Below, piece after piece: positions 7,993-15,498 of a DNA stretch of 15,499 nucleotides (position 1 is the stretch's first letter; each line of letters opens with the position of its first letter). A program made the translations under genes and the position numbers. Under the pieces are notes generated by a model that was not told the DNA's origin, did no database searches, and saw only the letters and a program-made list of their open reading frames with translations. Origin of the DNA: Singulisphaera sp. GP187 (GTDB lineage Bacteria; Pseudomonadota; Gammaproteobacteria; Burkholderiales; Burkholderiaceae_C); the NCBI GenBank assembly GCA_943327965.2, contig CALPYQ020000005.1, forward strand, positions 1 through 15,499. The letters run 5' to 3'.

Positions 7993-9180
7993 TTATCCTG
8001 GTAAGCCAAGCACACGCTTGGCAATGATGTTGAGTTGGATCTCACTGCTGCCACCCGAAATCACATAGGTTTTGGACAGCAGCCAAAGTCTGCAAATGTC
8101 ATGCTCATCTTTGGTGAATTCATCGCCTTCCCAGCTCATGCCCCTTTGCCCCATGAGTTGCATCAAGAACTCGTACTTGGCGACTTCTTGCTCGGTTTGA
8201 ACCAGCTTCATAATCGCCGCAGGACCGCTCACATCCATGCGCGCCAAGCCTTCTTCTTTAACGCGTTGGTGCGTTAAAGAGAAAGCGTGAGAGTCCATCA
8301 GCAACGATGCCAACTTATCGCGCCAAACGGGTTCGATCAAGGTGCCCTCGTCGTCATACAAATAGGGTTTGGCCACCAGCAAGGCATCATGCGAGGGGGC
8401 AGCGCCTTCACTGAACTTGGACATGGCTGCGCGCTCGTGCTGTAACAATTTCTTGGCCACCGTCCAGCCGCCATTCAAAGGCCCCACCAATTGCGCGGCC
8501 GGTACACGCACCTCATCAAAAAAGACTTCGCAGAAACTGGATTTGCCACTGATCAACTCAATGGGTTTGACCGTCACACCGGGACTCTTCATGTTGATCA
8601 GTAGGAAGCTGATGCCCTCTTGTTTGCGCACGGTGTTGTCGGTGCGGACCAAGGCATACATCCAATCGGCAGCATCGCCATAGGAGGTCCAAATTTTGGA
8701 GCCATTGACCACAAAGTCGCCATTGGCTTCAATGCGTGCGTTGGTTTTGAGGCTGGCCAAATCAGAGCCGGCATTGGGCTCGCTAAAACCCTGGCACCAG
8801 CGAATTTTGCCTTGCATCATGGGCGGCAAATGTTCTTGTTTTTGCGCGTCAGTGCCAATTTCGAGCAAGACTGGCCCCAGCATCCAGACGCCCAAGTTGA
8901 ACTGAGGTTGGCGGCAGCCCAGTTTGAGCATTTCGGTCTCGACGACGCGTGCAAATTTGGGTGACAAGCCACCACCGCCAAATTCTTTGGGCCAATCAGG
9001 GGCAAACCAACCTTTGTCGCGCATTTTTTCAAACCAAATGCGCTGGTCTTCGTTCTTAAATTGAACTTGCGAGCCACCCCACACAATTTCTTCTTGGGTA
9101 ATGGGCAAGCGCATGGCTGGCGGGCAATTGGCTTCTAACCAATTGCGCGTCTCAATGCGAAATTCTTCAATGTCATGCAT
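7993..9180 (-). CDS. Acyl-CoA dehydrogenase, catalytic subunit type
   Basis: This 395-aa FAD-dependent acyl-CoA dehydrogenase should introduce an alpha,beta double bond in an acyl-CoA. It has GFSEPNAGSDLASLKT at 131-146 (FAD/substrate loop), the SKIWTSYGDAADW strand, and Glu249 in LLQHERAAM at the helix-G position used as base by the isovaleryl-CoA dehydrogenase type. The medium-chain-type Glu site near the C terminus is Gly (SGGSSEIQLNIIAKRVLG). Length and motifs resemble large subunits of heteromeric ACADs such as pimeloyl-CoA dehydrogenase and mycobacterial FadE pairs. The ATG overlaps the stop of the upstream hydrolase gene by 8 nt (ATGCATGA), and no strong ribosome binding site is visible, so translation is probably coupled. 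Its partner is the next gene downstream. Confidence 0.92.
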   Translation of the reverse strand: MHDIEEFRIETRNWLEANCPPAMRLPITQEEIVWGGSQVQFKNEDQRIWFEKMRDKGWFAPDWPKEFGGGGLSPKFARVVETEMLKLGCRQPQFNLGVWMLGPVLLEIGTDAQKQEHLPPMMQGKIRWCQGFSEPNAGSDLASLKTNARIEANGDFVVNGSKIWTSYGDAADWMYALVRTDNTVRKQEGISFLLINMKSPGVTVKPIELISGKSSFCEVFFDEVRVPAAQLVGPLNGGWTVAKKLLQHERAAMSKFSEGAAPSHDALLVAKPYLYDDEGTLIEPVWRDKLASLLMDSHAFSLTHQRVKEEGLARMDVSGPAAIMKLVQTEQEVAKYEFLMQLMGQRGMSWEGDEFTKDEHDICRLWLLSKTYVISGGSSEIQLNIIAKRVLGLPG

Positions 9181-10279
9181 AGTGATTCAGGGATTGACTG
9201 ATATTCAAACGCTCAATGGCTTGAGCAGGAATTTGTGTGGAAAGCTGAAAACGGTAGATGCCTTCAGAGTCCATATGTCGTTGGACCAAGCCTTCATAGC
9301 GCATCCAAGATAGGTGAGCGATGGTTTCACCCAAGGCCAGCATGTCATCGACCGCATTGAGCAATCTGGGAAACAAATGGCGCATGGTTTCAAACGCAGT
9401 GCTGCCAGGGGCTTGCGCCAACAATTGACCGATCAACTCAAACTGCAGGGCATGGTGCGCTTGCAGTTCTTGGGTGCGAGCGTGCAAGCCTCTGAACACC
9501 TGTTGATGCGAGGGCAAGATCAGGGTGTTGGGTGCCAAGGCATCCAAAGCCACCAAAGAGGACAGCCAAAGTTCTAGAGGGTTGGCTTCGGGTTCAATGC
9601 CGGTGACCAACACATTAGAGCTGATACGCGGCAAAAGTTGGTCACCTGCAATCAGAATTTGATCGGCAGCACTGTATAAACATGCGTGCTCTGGTGAATG
9701 TCCTTGGCCAATTTTGACTTCCCACTGACGTTCCCCAATTTGGATGCGATCGTTTTCGCGCAGTCGAACAAAAGATCGGGGCTCGGGCGGTGAGAAAGGA
9801 TCGGCGCGCATGGCTTGCCACATGCGATCGATTCTTTCATGGGGCATGCCTGCGCGCTCATAAAAGCGCTGCTGTGAAGGCGGCAATGGATCGGGTTCAG
9901 GATGTGACAAAGCACGCAACATGAAGTACTCGCCGTGCGTCATGTAAAGCGGAATTTCAAAGCGCTCGCACAACCATTTGGCCAGCCCGGCATGGTCGTA
10001 ATGCATGTGAGTACAAATCAGACCCTGAATAGGCAAGCCTGCCAAATGCGTGGCAGCAATGTGCTCCCAACAATCTTTGCTGGCTTGTGTGTTCAAGCCG
10101 GTGTCGACCAACATCCAGCCCGTGGTGTCCTTGAGTAAATACACATTGATGTGATCGAGCGCCATGGGCATGGGCATGCGCGCCCACAAAATACCCGGTG
10201 CAACTTCAACCACCGAACCATCACTGGCCGGCGCATCAAAGGGGTATTCCAATTTTGCCCTGGCCGTTGGACGCTTCAT
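9173..10279 (-). CDS. Metallo-beta-lactamase-fold hydrolase with C-terminal winged-helix region
   Basis: The 368-aa protein has a complete metal site: HMHYDH at residues 91-96 (H91, H93, D95, H96), H194 in GQGHSPEHA, D213 in IAGDQLLP and H258 in LPSHQQVF. The region after about 270 ends in HLFPRLLNAVDDMLALGETI and AHLSWMRYEGLV, resembling the BLACT winged-helix domain of LACTB2-type hydrolases. The fold covers thioesterases, lactonases, glyoxalase II and nucleases. In this operon a CoA-thioester or lactone hydrolase is the most sensible guess, but the sequence does not settle it. Its ATG overlaps the stop of the upstream ligase in the ATGA arrangement, and its own end overlaps the next ACAD, so it is embedded in the operon and translationally coupled. 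Confidence 0.9.
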   Translation of the reverse strand: MKRPTARAKLEYPFDAPASDGSVVEVAPGILWARMPMPMALDHINVYLLKDTTGWMLVDTGLNTQASKDCWEHIAATHLAGLPIQGLICTHMHYDHAGLAKWLCERFEIPLYMTHGEYFMLRALSHPEPDPLPPSQQRFYERAGMPHERIDRMWQAMRADPFSPPEPRSFVRLRENDRIQIGERQWEVKIGQGHSPEHACLYSAADQILIAGDQLLPRISSNVLVTGIEPEANPLELWLSSLVALDALAPNTLILPSHQQVFRGLHARTQELQAHHALQFELIGQLLAQAPGSTAFETMRHLFPRLLNAVDDMLALGETIAHLSWMRYEGLVQRHMDSEGIYRFQLSTQIPAQAIERLNISQSLNHYA

Positions 10280-12075
10280 CCGACGGCCCTGAGGTTGCCT
10301 ACTTCCAAAGGAAGATAAGTTTGGCGTTTGTCATCTCGGACATACAAGGGGTCCGTCACCAGTTCGGTGTCATAGCCTTCGCGTTGCAAATCTACCTTGC
10401 GCAGTTTGTAATTGCCCGTCATGTCTGCCGTGGGCGCTAGACGCAAATACAGCGGTGCTGCATAGCGTGGCAAACGGCTGGTTGCCAAAGCCCAAAATTT
10501 GGCTGGATCAAACACCGTACCCGCTTGCAAGACCAAAGCCGCCATGCCTGCACGACCTTCTGCGCCGGGCACTTTCACGCCATAAACGGTGATGGATTCC
10601 AATCCTGGAAAGTCACCTAAAACATCCGCGACTTCCAGTGTTGAAACATTTTCAGAATTCCATCGGAAGGTATCGCCAATGCGGTCAACAAACCAGCAAT
10701 AACCATCTTCGTCGCATCGCAGCAGGTCGCCAGAAGACCACCATGCATCACCTTCACGGAACACATTGCGCAAGATTTTTTTCTCGGTAGCCTCAGGCGA
10801 TGTGTAGCCCTCAAAGCGGCCACCCACGACATCGGGCATGTTGATGATCATGCCAATGCCTTCTCCCACTTCATTGGGGCCACAAAGTTGCAGAAAGCCA
10901 TTTTCATCTCGAACATGGCTTTCAGTTTCTATGTCGAACTTCACCAAACGCAGATTGGTTTTTTCCCAGAAAGGAACGCGACCACAAGACCCGACGCGGT
11001 TGTCCACGTTGATGGTGTTGGTGTTGGACTCTGTCGCACCCCAGCCTTCAAAAATATCAAATTCACCGAAGCGCTGGACCCACTGTTCCCAAACTTCAGG
11101 CGCCAAACCGGCACCCACCATTTTTCGCAAGCTGTGTTCTTTGTCGTTGGGCTTGGGTGGCACCGTCAGTAAAAAGCGGCAGATCTCGCCCACATATTGG
11201 CAAATAGAGACTTGGTGTTGACGCACATCAGACCAAAACTCTGAGCGACTGAACTTGCGACGCAGCAACAAACTGGCGCCTGACGCAAATGCGGTGGCAC
11301 CAGCAGACAGTGAGGCCGCACCATGATAGAGCGGCAAGAAGCAGTAGAAGCAATCTTCCTTGTGCACATCCATGGTGATTTGCATCACATCTCCCGTGAT
11401 CAACCAACGTGCGTGGCTGATGATGGCGGCTTTGGGGAGGCCTGTCGTGCCGGAGGTAAAAATGTAAAGGGCAGGGTCGCCTGCTACCAAGCCTTCACGC
11501 CAAGCTGCAGGTGGATTTTCGGTTGACGCAGTTTGGCAAGCCATATCAAGGTTAACGCTGCAACGCGCACGCATTGATTCACTTGCGACGTTCTCTGCGT
11601 CTGGGCACAACCAGAACTGAAGGTCTGCAGGTAGTTCTGTCTTTTCTAACAAGCCCAGACATTCCTCACCCATGACAATCAGTTTTGCGCCCGTGACTTC
11701 AATGGCGTGGGTCAGTGGTTTGCCACTCACGTTGGTATTTAAAAATACCAATTTCACACCGAGCTTAGACAGACCTAGCCAGGTAAACAAAAACGCAGGT
11801 CTGTTTTCCATGCACAGGCCCACCACATCACCCGTCTTCAAACCCAAAGCATGTCCTGCATGGGCCACTTGATTGATGCGTTGGTTGGTTTGAGCGTAGG
11901 TGTATTGATCCTTGCCGTACTTTAGACAAGGTCGATCGGCATACAGCGCAACACTTTCTTCCACGCGCTCTGCGAGCGTGTAAGTCTGAGACGCACGATG
12001 ACGTGTGCTGGCCTTAGACCGTTTGTCAAGTTTGGCCTGGGTTACTTCACGCGGTAGGATGGACGCTGAATTCAC
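10276..12075 (-). CDS. FATP/very-long-chain-type acyl-CoA synthetase
   Basis: This 599-aa adenylate-forming ligase belongs by motif to the fatty-acid transport protein/VLACS group, which includes bile acyl-CoA synthetases and mycobacterial FadD6/FadD17-like enzymes. The AMP loop TSGTTGLPKAA is at residues 207-217. EGWGATES is at about 343-350, the FATP signature DRIGDTFRWNSENVST at 464-479, and the catalytic Lys557 in TGNYKLRK. The frame extends to a TTG at 12162 inside the upstream gene. I chose GTG at 12075 because GGAG lies 5 nt before it and the length then fits the family. The gap to the upstream ACAD is 46 bp, and the stop overlaps the next gene by 4 nt. The likely role is activation of a long or bulky acid entering the pathway. 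Confidence 0.9.
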   Translation of the reverse strand: MNSASILPREVTQAKLDKRSKASTRHRASQTYTLAERVEESVALYADRPCLKYGKDQYTYAQTNQRINQVAHAGHALGLKTGDVVGLCMENRPAFLFTWLGLSKLGVKLVFLNTNVSGKPLTHAIEVTGAKLIVMGEECLGLLEKTELPADLQFWLCPDAENVASESMRARCSVNLDMACQTASTENPPAAWREGLVAGDPALYIFTSGTTGLPKAAIISHARWLITGDVMQITMDVHKEDCFYCFLPLYHGAASLSAGATAFASGASLLLRRKFSRSEFWSDVRQHQVSICQYVGEICRFLLTVPPKPNDKEHSLRKMVGAGLAPEVWEQWVQRFGEFDIFEGWGATESNTNTINVDNRVGSCGRVPFWEKTNLRLVKFDIETESHVRDENGFLQLCGPNEVGEGIGMIINMPDVVGGRFEGYTSPEATEKKILRNVFREGDAWWSSGDLLRCDEDGYCWFVDRIGDTFRWNSENVSTLEVADVLGDFPGLESITVYGVKVPGAEGRAGMAALVLQAGTVFDPAKFWALATSRLPRYAAPLYLRLAPTADMTGNYKLRKVDLQREGYDTELVTDPLYVRDDKRQTYLPLEVGNLRAVG

Positions 12076-12080
12076 GTGGT

Positions 12081-12084
12081 CTCC
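12081..12084 (-). promoter_or_regulatory. Ribosome binding site supporting a GTG start
   Basis: GGAG on the minus strand is 5 nt upstream of GTG at 12075. This is the reason for placing the ligase start here and not at the TTG at 12162, which lies within the preceding coding sequence. Confidence 0.6.
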
Positions 12085-12121
12085 ATTTCGACTGAATAGG
12101 TGAGTCAATGAGTGAGAAGGT

Positions 12122-13303
12122 TTAGCGCACAGGTCTTGGCATTTGCAAGCCAAATTGGGCAATCAGTTCACGCTGAATTTCGTTGGTGCCACCACCAAAG
12201 GTGGTGAGTGTGCAGGCACGAACTTCGTATTCCAGTTCTCCCAGCAAGATGGCGGCGGTGGAGCCAGCCCGGACCAAAGCACTGGCACCCACAATTTCGA
12301 TGAGTTTTCTTAAAACTTCAATGACACTTTCCGAACCATAAACTTTGGTGGCAGAGGCCAGTGCAATGTCCATGCGGCCATTCTCTAGCTCTGCGGCAAT
12401 TCGGAAATTAATCAAGCGCATGGCTTCAAGTCGGGCATAGCACTCTGCCAGCGAACGCTTCACCCATGGCTGATCGACAGCACGTCGGCCATTTTCATCA
12501 CGCGCTTTGGCCCACTGAAGCACCTTGCAGTACGGCCCAAAAACTTTGTCAGCCCAAGAGCCTAAGCCCAGTCGTTCGTGGTTCAGTTGGGCTGTGATCA
12601 ACTTCCAGCCACCATGCAATTCACCCACCAAACGGTCCGCGGGCACCTCGACGTTGTCGTAATAGGTGGCCGCCGTGTAATTGCCAACGGTTTCAATGAG
12701 CGTGTGTGAAAAGCCTGGCGAGTTGGTGTCCAAAATGAGAATCGAAACACCTTTGTGTCTTGGCAAATCGGGGTCGGTTCTGGCGGCCAACCATACATGG
12801 TCAGCGGCTTCAATGCCAGACGTCCAAAGTTTGCTGCCATTCACAATGAAGCGACCTGTTTGAAGATCGCCTTCCAGCTTGGCTTGTGTTTTTAAGACGG
12901 CCAAATCGGAGCCAGCTTGAGGTTCGGAATAGCCGATGGCAAAGATGAGTTCACCGGATGCAATGCCAGGTAAGAACTGCGCTTTTTGCGCTTCAGAACC
13001 AGACTCCATCAGTGCAGGTCCAACGGTACTGATGGTGACGAAGGGCAGCGGTGCACCCGCAATATTGGCCTCTTCAAAAAAGATCAACTGCTCTGTTGCA
13101 CTCAGGCCTTGGCCACCATGCTCTTTGGGCCAGCCTACAGCCAGCCAACCATCTTTGCCCATTTGGCGAATGGTTTGGCGATACTCATCACCACTTTCAG
13201 CACCGCGCAATTTGAGGCGCAAGTCTGGGGTCATGAGGGTGTTGAAATAATCGCGCACTTGCATGCGCAATTTGTGTTGCTCGGGGGTCAGGTCGATGAA
13301 CAT
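12122..13303 (-). CDS. FadE29/ChsE2-like acyl-CoA dehydrogenase, catalytic subunit
   Basis: The 393-aa protein begins MFIDLTPEQ and ends GLQMPRPVR, closely resembling mycobacterial FadE29 (ChsE2) as I remember it. FadE29 is the catalytic half of the FadE28-FadE29 enzyme that dehydrogenates the three-carbon steroid side-chain CoA ester. Visible are AVGWPKEHGGQG at 55-66, IGYSEPQAGSDLAVLKT at 123-139, Glu243 in QLNHERLGL at the helix-G base position, and FGGGTNEIQRELIAQFGL at the C terminus with Gly at the alternative base site. It starts 21 bp after the thiolase-like gene with only a weak AAAGAAAG site upstream. Its partner is probably the truncated ACAD at the right edge. Assignment to steroids comes from family resemblance and gene context, not from an alignment. 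Confidence 0.9.
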   Translation of the reverse strand: MFIDLTPEQHKLRMQVRDYFNTLMTPDLRLKLRGAESGDEYRQTIRQMGKDGWLAVGWPKEHGGQGLSATEQLIFFEEANIAGAPLPFVTISTVGPALMESGSEAQKAQFLPGIASGELIFAIGYSEPQAGSDLAVLKTQAKLEGDLQTGRFIVNGSKLWTSGIEAADHVWLAARTDPDLPRHKGVSILILDTNSPGFSHTLIETVGNYTAATYYDNVEVPADRLVGELHGGWKLITAQLNHERLGLGSWADKVFGPYCKVLQWAKARDENGRRAVDQPWVKRSLAECYARLEAMRLINFRIAAELENGRMDIALASATKVYGSESVIEVLRKLIEIVGASALVRAGSTAAILLGELEYEVRACTLTTFGGGTNEIQRELIAQFGLQMPRPVR

Positions 13304-13324
13304 GATCGTCTTTCTTTGGACGGA

Positions 13325-14503
13325 TTAGGCTGTGCCCAAAATGAGGCCACTGGTCGGCACACCGGTGCCGGCTGTCACGAGGACGTTGTGCACATCGGGC
13401 ACTTGATTGATAGAACTACCGCGCACTTGACGCACGCCTTCGGCAATGCCGTTCATGCCATGGATATAGGCTTCGCCCAACTGACCGCCATGGGTGTTGA
13501 TGGGCATCTTGCCACCACGCGCATGGTGTCCGGCACGGATGAACTCTTTGGCTTCACCGCGTTTGGCAAAACCAAACTCTTCTAGCTGTGGCAGCACAAA
13601 GGGTGTGAAGTGGTCGTAAATCACGGCTGTTTGAATGTCTTCAGGACCCAACTTGCTTTGTTGCCAAAGTTGTTTGGCGACCAAGCCCATCTCGGGCAAG
13701 CCTGTGATGTCATCGCGGAAATAGGAGGTCATGATTTGTTGACCATCGCTGATGCCCTGTGCCGCACCTTTGATGACGACGGGCCTTGTTTTTAAATCGC
13801 GAGCCCGTTCCACTGACGTGATGACCATGGCCACAGCGCCATCCGACTCTTGGCAGCAATCAAGCAAATGCAGGGGCTCACAAATCCAACGTGAAGCTTG
13901 GTGCTCCGCCAAAGTAATGGGCTTGCCGTAGAAAAACGCAGCAGGGTTGGTGGCTGCAAAATCGCGCGCAGCAACAGCAACTCGACCAAAGTCTTCGCTG
14001 GTGGCGCCAAAGGTGTGCATGTAACGTTGCGCAAACATACCAACCCAAGCGGCAGGCGTGTGAAAGCCATACGGCATGTACCAACCGTAATTGACGTTTT
14101 CAAAAAGAGGCGAAGAACCGAAACCGTAGTTGCCATTGCCAAAGCGATACCAGCTGCGCTCGTTCATGGCGCGGTACACCACAACAGTTTTGGCAATGCC
14201 TGTGGCCACGGCCATGGCGGCATGCAAAACAGGCGCACAAGCTGCGCCGCCGCCGTGCGGAACTTGGCTGAAAAAGTTGATGTTCTTAGCACCTAAGAGC
14301 CGCGCAATTTCATACTCCGGCACTTTGTCGACGCTGTATGAAGAAAAGCCATCGACCTCGGAAGGGTCGATGCCAGCATCGTTCAAGGCTTGAAGCGTGG
14401 CTTCCATGGCCAAGCGCACTTCCGTGCGACCCGAGTTTTTAGAGAATTCTGTGGCGCCGAGGCCCACAATGGCCGCACGACCCGAAATTGAAAAATCAGT
14501 CAT
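13325..14503 (-). CDS. Ltp2-type thiolase-fold protein, probable side-chain retro-aldolase
   Basis: This 392-aa thiolase-superfamily protein belongs to the lipid-transfer-protein/SCP-x-like group. The nucleophilic thiolase cysteine is absent: the aligned segment reads VPHGGGAAC with His83 at that place. Tyr296 (IYDHFTP) and Tyr346 (EAYIHGMNG) are 50 residues apart, in the contexts holding the catalytic tyrosines of the steroid aldolase Ltp2 (about 294 and 344 in the actinobacterial enzyme, from memory). His348 in the same loop is kept. Known Ltp2 aldolases split the beta-hydroxyacyl-CoA made by ChsH1-ChsH2, release propionyl-CoA and leave a 17-keto steroid; they act in complex with a DUF35 domain. 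The gene directly follows a MaoC hydratase gene. AAAGGGA lies 7 nt before the ATG. A thiolase or a non-steroid aldolase is the alternative. Confidence 0.88.
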   Translation of the reverse strand: MTDFSISGRAAIVGLGATEFSKNSGRTEVRLAMEATLQALNDAGIDPSEVDGFSSYSVDKVPEYEIARLLGAKNINFFSQVPHGGGAACAPVLHAAMAVATGIAKTVVVYRAMNERSWYRFGNGNYGFGSSPLFENVNYGWYMPYGFHTPAAWVGMFAQRYMHTFGATSEDFGRVAVAARDFAATNPAAFFYGKPITLAEHQASRWICEPLHLLDCCQESDGAVAMVITSVERARDLKTRPVVIKGAAQGISDGQQIMTSYFRDDITGLPEMGLVAKQLWQQSKLGPEDIQTAVIYDHFTPFVLPQLEEFGFAKRGEAKEFIRAGHHARGGKMPINTHGGQLGEAYIHGMNGIAEGVRQVRGSSINQVPDVHNVLVTAGTGVPTSGLILGTA

Positions 14504-14528
14504 TGATAAATCCCTTTGCCTTCACGCT

Positions 14529-14933
14529 TTATGAAAACCGCACGCGAACCGTGCCGTTTACGTGAGGGCCCATGCTGTTGATGCCTTTGAGTGTGACTTC
14601 CACACTGCGGTCGGCATCGCGCTTGTCGGTGATAGCGCCACTGAGCACCATCTTGTCGCCTGGATAGTTGGGCGCGCCCAGCTTGATTTTTAAATCGAGC
14701 ATGTGACCGGAGGGGCCGCACCAGGTATCGACAAATTGTTGAATCAAACCATTGGTGGTGAGAATGTTCATGAAGATGTGAGGTGAGCCCAATGCGCGTG
14801 CGGCTTCCAGGTCGTGGTGGCCTGGAAAATAGTCGCGCGTTGCAATGCCGCCGCCAGCAATCAATGCCACTGTGATGGGCACTGTGAGTGATTCCAAGGT
14901 GTCCCCTGTTTGAATGTCTTCAAACCGCCGCAT
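14529..14933 (-). CDS. MaoC-like hot-dog enoyl-CoA hydratase, ChsH1-like
   Basis: The 134-aa single hot-dog-fold protein has the length of mycobacterial ChsH1 and the hydratase dyad Asp34-x4-His39 in ATRDYFPGHHD. It should hydrate the enoyl-CoA formed by an ACAD. Downstream come GSPHIFMNILTTNG at 50-63 and a beta-strand-rich C terminus ending NGTVRVRFS. A longer frame starts at 15011 inside the preceding gene. I chose the ATG at 14933 because GAGGGGAG precedes it, giving a 14-nt overlap with the end of the ACAD gene. The aldolase-like gene follows after 25 bp. ChsH1 works with ChsH2, a MaoC plus DUF35 protein that is not in this window. Substrate assignment is inferred from context. Confidence 0.87.
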   Translation of the reverse strand: MRRFEDIQTGDTLESLTVPITVALIAGGGIATRDYFPGHHDLEAARALGSPHIFMNILTTNGLIQQFVDTWCGPSGHMLDLKIKLGAPNYPGDKMVLSGAITDKRDADRSVEVTLKGINSMGPHVNGTVRVRFS

Positions 14934-15498
14934 GTTGGCTCCCCTCAAAAGGTTTGTCTTCGGCCGCGTCATATTTCCAGCCCAAATGCTCGTTGTTGGC
15001 CAGCCAATCACCCAACTTGGCCAGTTGGTGTTCGGTACCGCCTAAGGCTGCTGCATTGGCACGCGTCCAAAACAAGAAGCGGTGAATGGGGTAAGTTAAG
15101 TCGACGCCAATGCCGCCATGAACGTGCTGCGCCATGTGACCCGCACGATGGCCTGTGTCGTTGGCCAGAGCGCGTGTGGCCCAAGCTTGTGGCGCAGAAC
15201 CTAGGCCAGCATCGAGGCGGTAAACCAACTGCCAGAGCGAAGAACGCAAGGCCTCGGTTGCAATGTAGCCATCGGCCATTTGTCCTGCGACCAACTGAAA
15301 GCTGCCAATGACTCGGCCAAACTGCTGACGTTCGCTCACATATTCAACGGTGCGTTTGAGTTGCTGCTCAGTGACGCCCAATTGCAAGGATGCCAAGCAT
15401 GCGATGGCGTATTGTTCAGTCCAAGCCGTTGCAGTCAGGGGCAGGACGCGTTCAGCCTTCAGGGCCAAAGCATCGAAGCTCAAATCGGCCACCGCTTG
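14920..15498 (-). CDS. Acyl-CoA dehydrogenase, partial (N-terminal part outside window), base-less subunit type
   Basis: Only the last 192 or so residues of an ACAD are present. The frame runs past the right edge without a stop, so the GTG at 15492 is internal. The C-terminal helical domain is recognisable: VEYVSERQQFGRVIGSFQLV, then HVHGGIGVDLTYPIHRFLFW. Aligned by eye with isovaleryl-CoA dehydrogenase, the helix-G catalytic Glu position is Ala (in EQYAIACLASLQLG), and the medium-chain-type Glu site is Gly (LGGTEHQ). It is therefore probably the non-catalytic subunit of a FadE28-FadE29-like pair, with its partner at 12122-13303. Its last 14 nt overlap the MaoC gene. The N-terminal half cannot be judged. 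Confidence 0.88.
   Translation of the reverse strand, partial: QAVADLSFDALALKAERVLPLTATAWTEQYAIACLASLQLGVTEQQLKRTVEYVSERQQFGRVIGSFQLVAGQMADGYIATEALRSSLWQLVYRLDAGLGSAPQAWATRALANDTGHRAGHMAQHVHGGIGVDLTYPIHRFLFWTRANAAALGGTEHQLAKLGDWLANNEHLGWKYDAAEDKPFEGSQHAAV
14939..14946 (-). promoter_or_regulatory. Ribosome binding site of the MaoC gene
   Basis: GAGGGGAG on the minus strand lies 5 nt before the ATG at 14933 and inside the coding end of the preceding ACAD gene. It decides the start against the longer frame beginning at 15011. Confidence 0.7.

Noticed and set aside
12076..12162. 29-residue N-terminal extension of the FATP-type ligase from a TTG
   Set aside because: It overlaps the end of the upstream ACAD gene, and a GTG with GGAG 5 nt upstream gives the usual family length.
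13325..13585. Part of a 199-aa + strand frame (12986-13585) running across the ACAD/thiolase junction
   Set aside because: It is antisense to two well-supported genes, and its translation shows no recognisable domain or start signal.
14531..14542. ATGAAAACCGCA shared between the end of the MaoC gene and the receptor upstream region (5001-5012)
   Set aside because: A 12-nt match without flanking similarity, one copy being coding; most likely chance.
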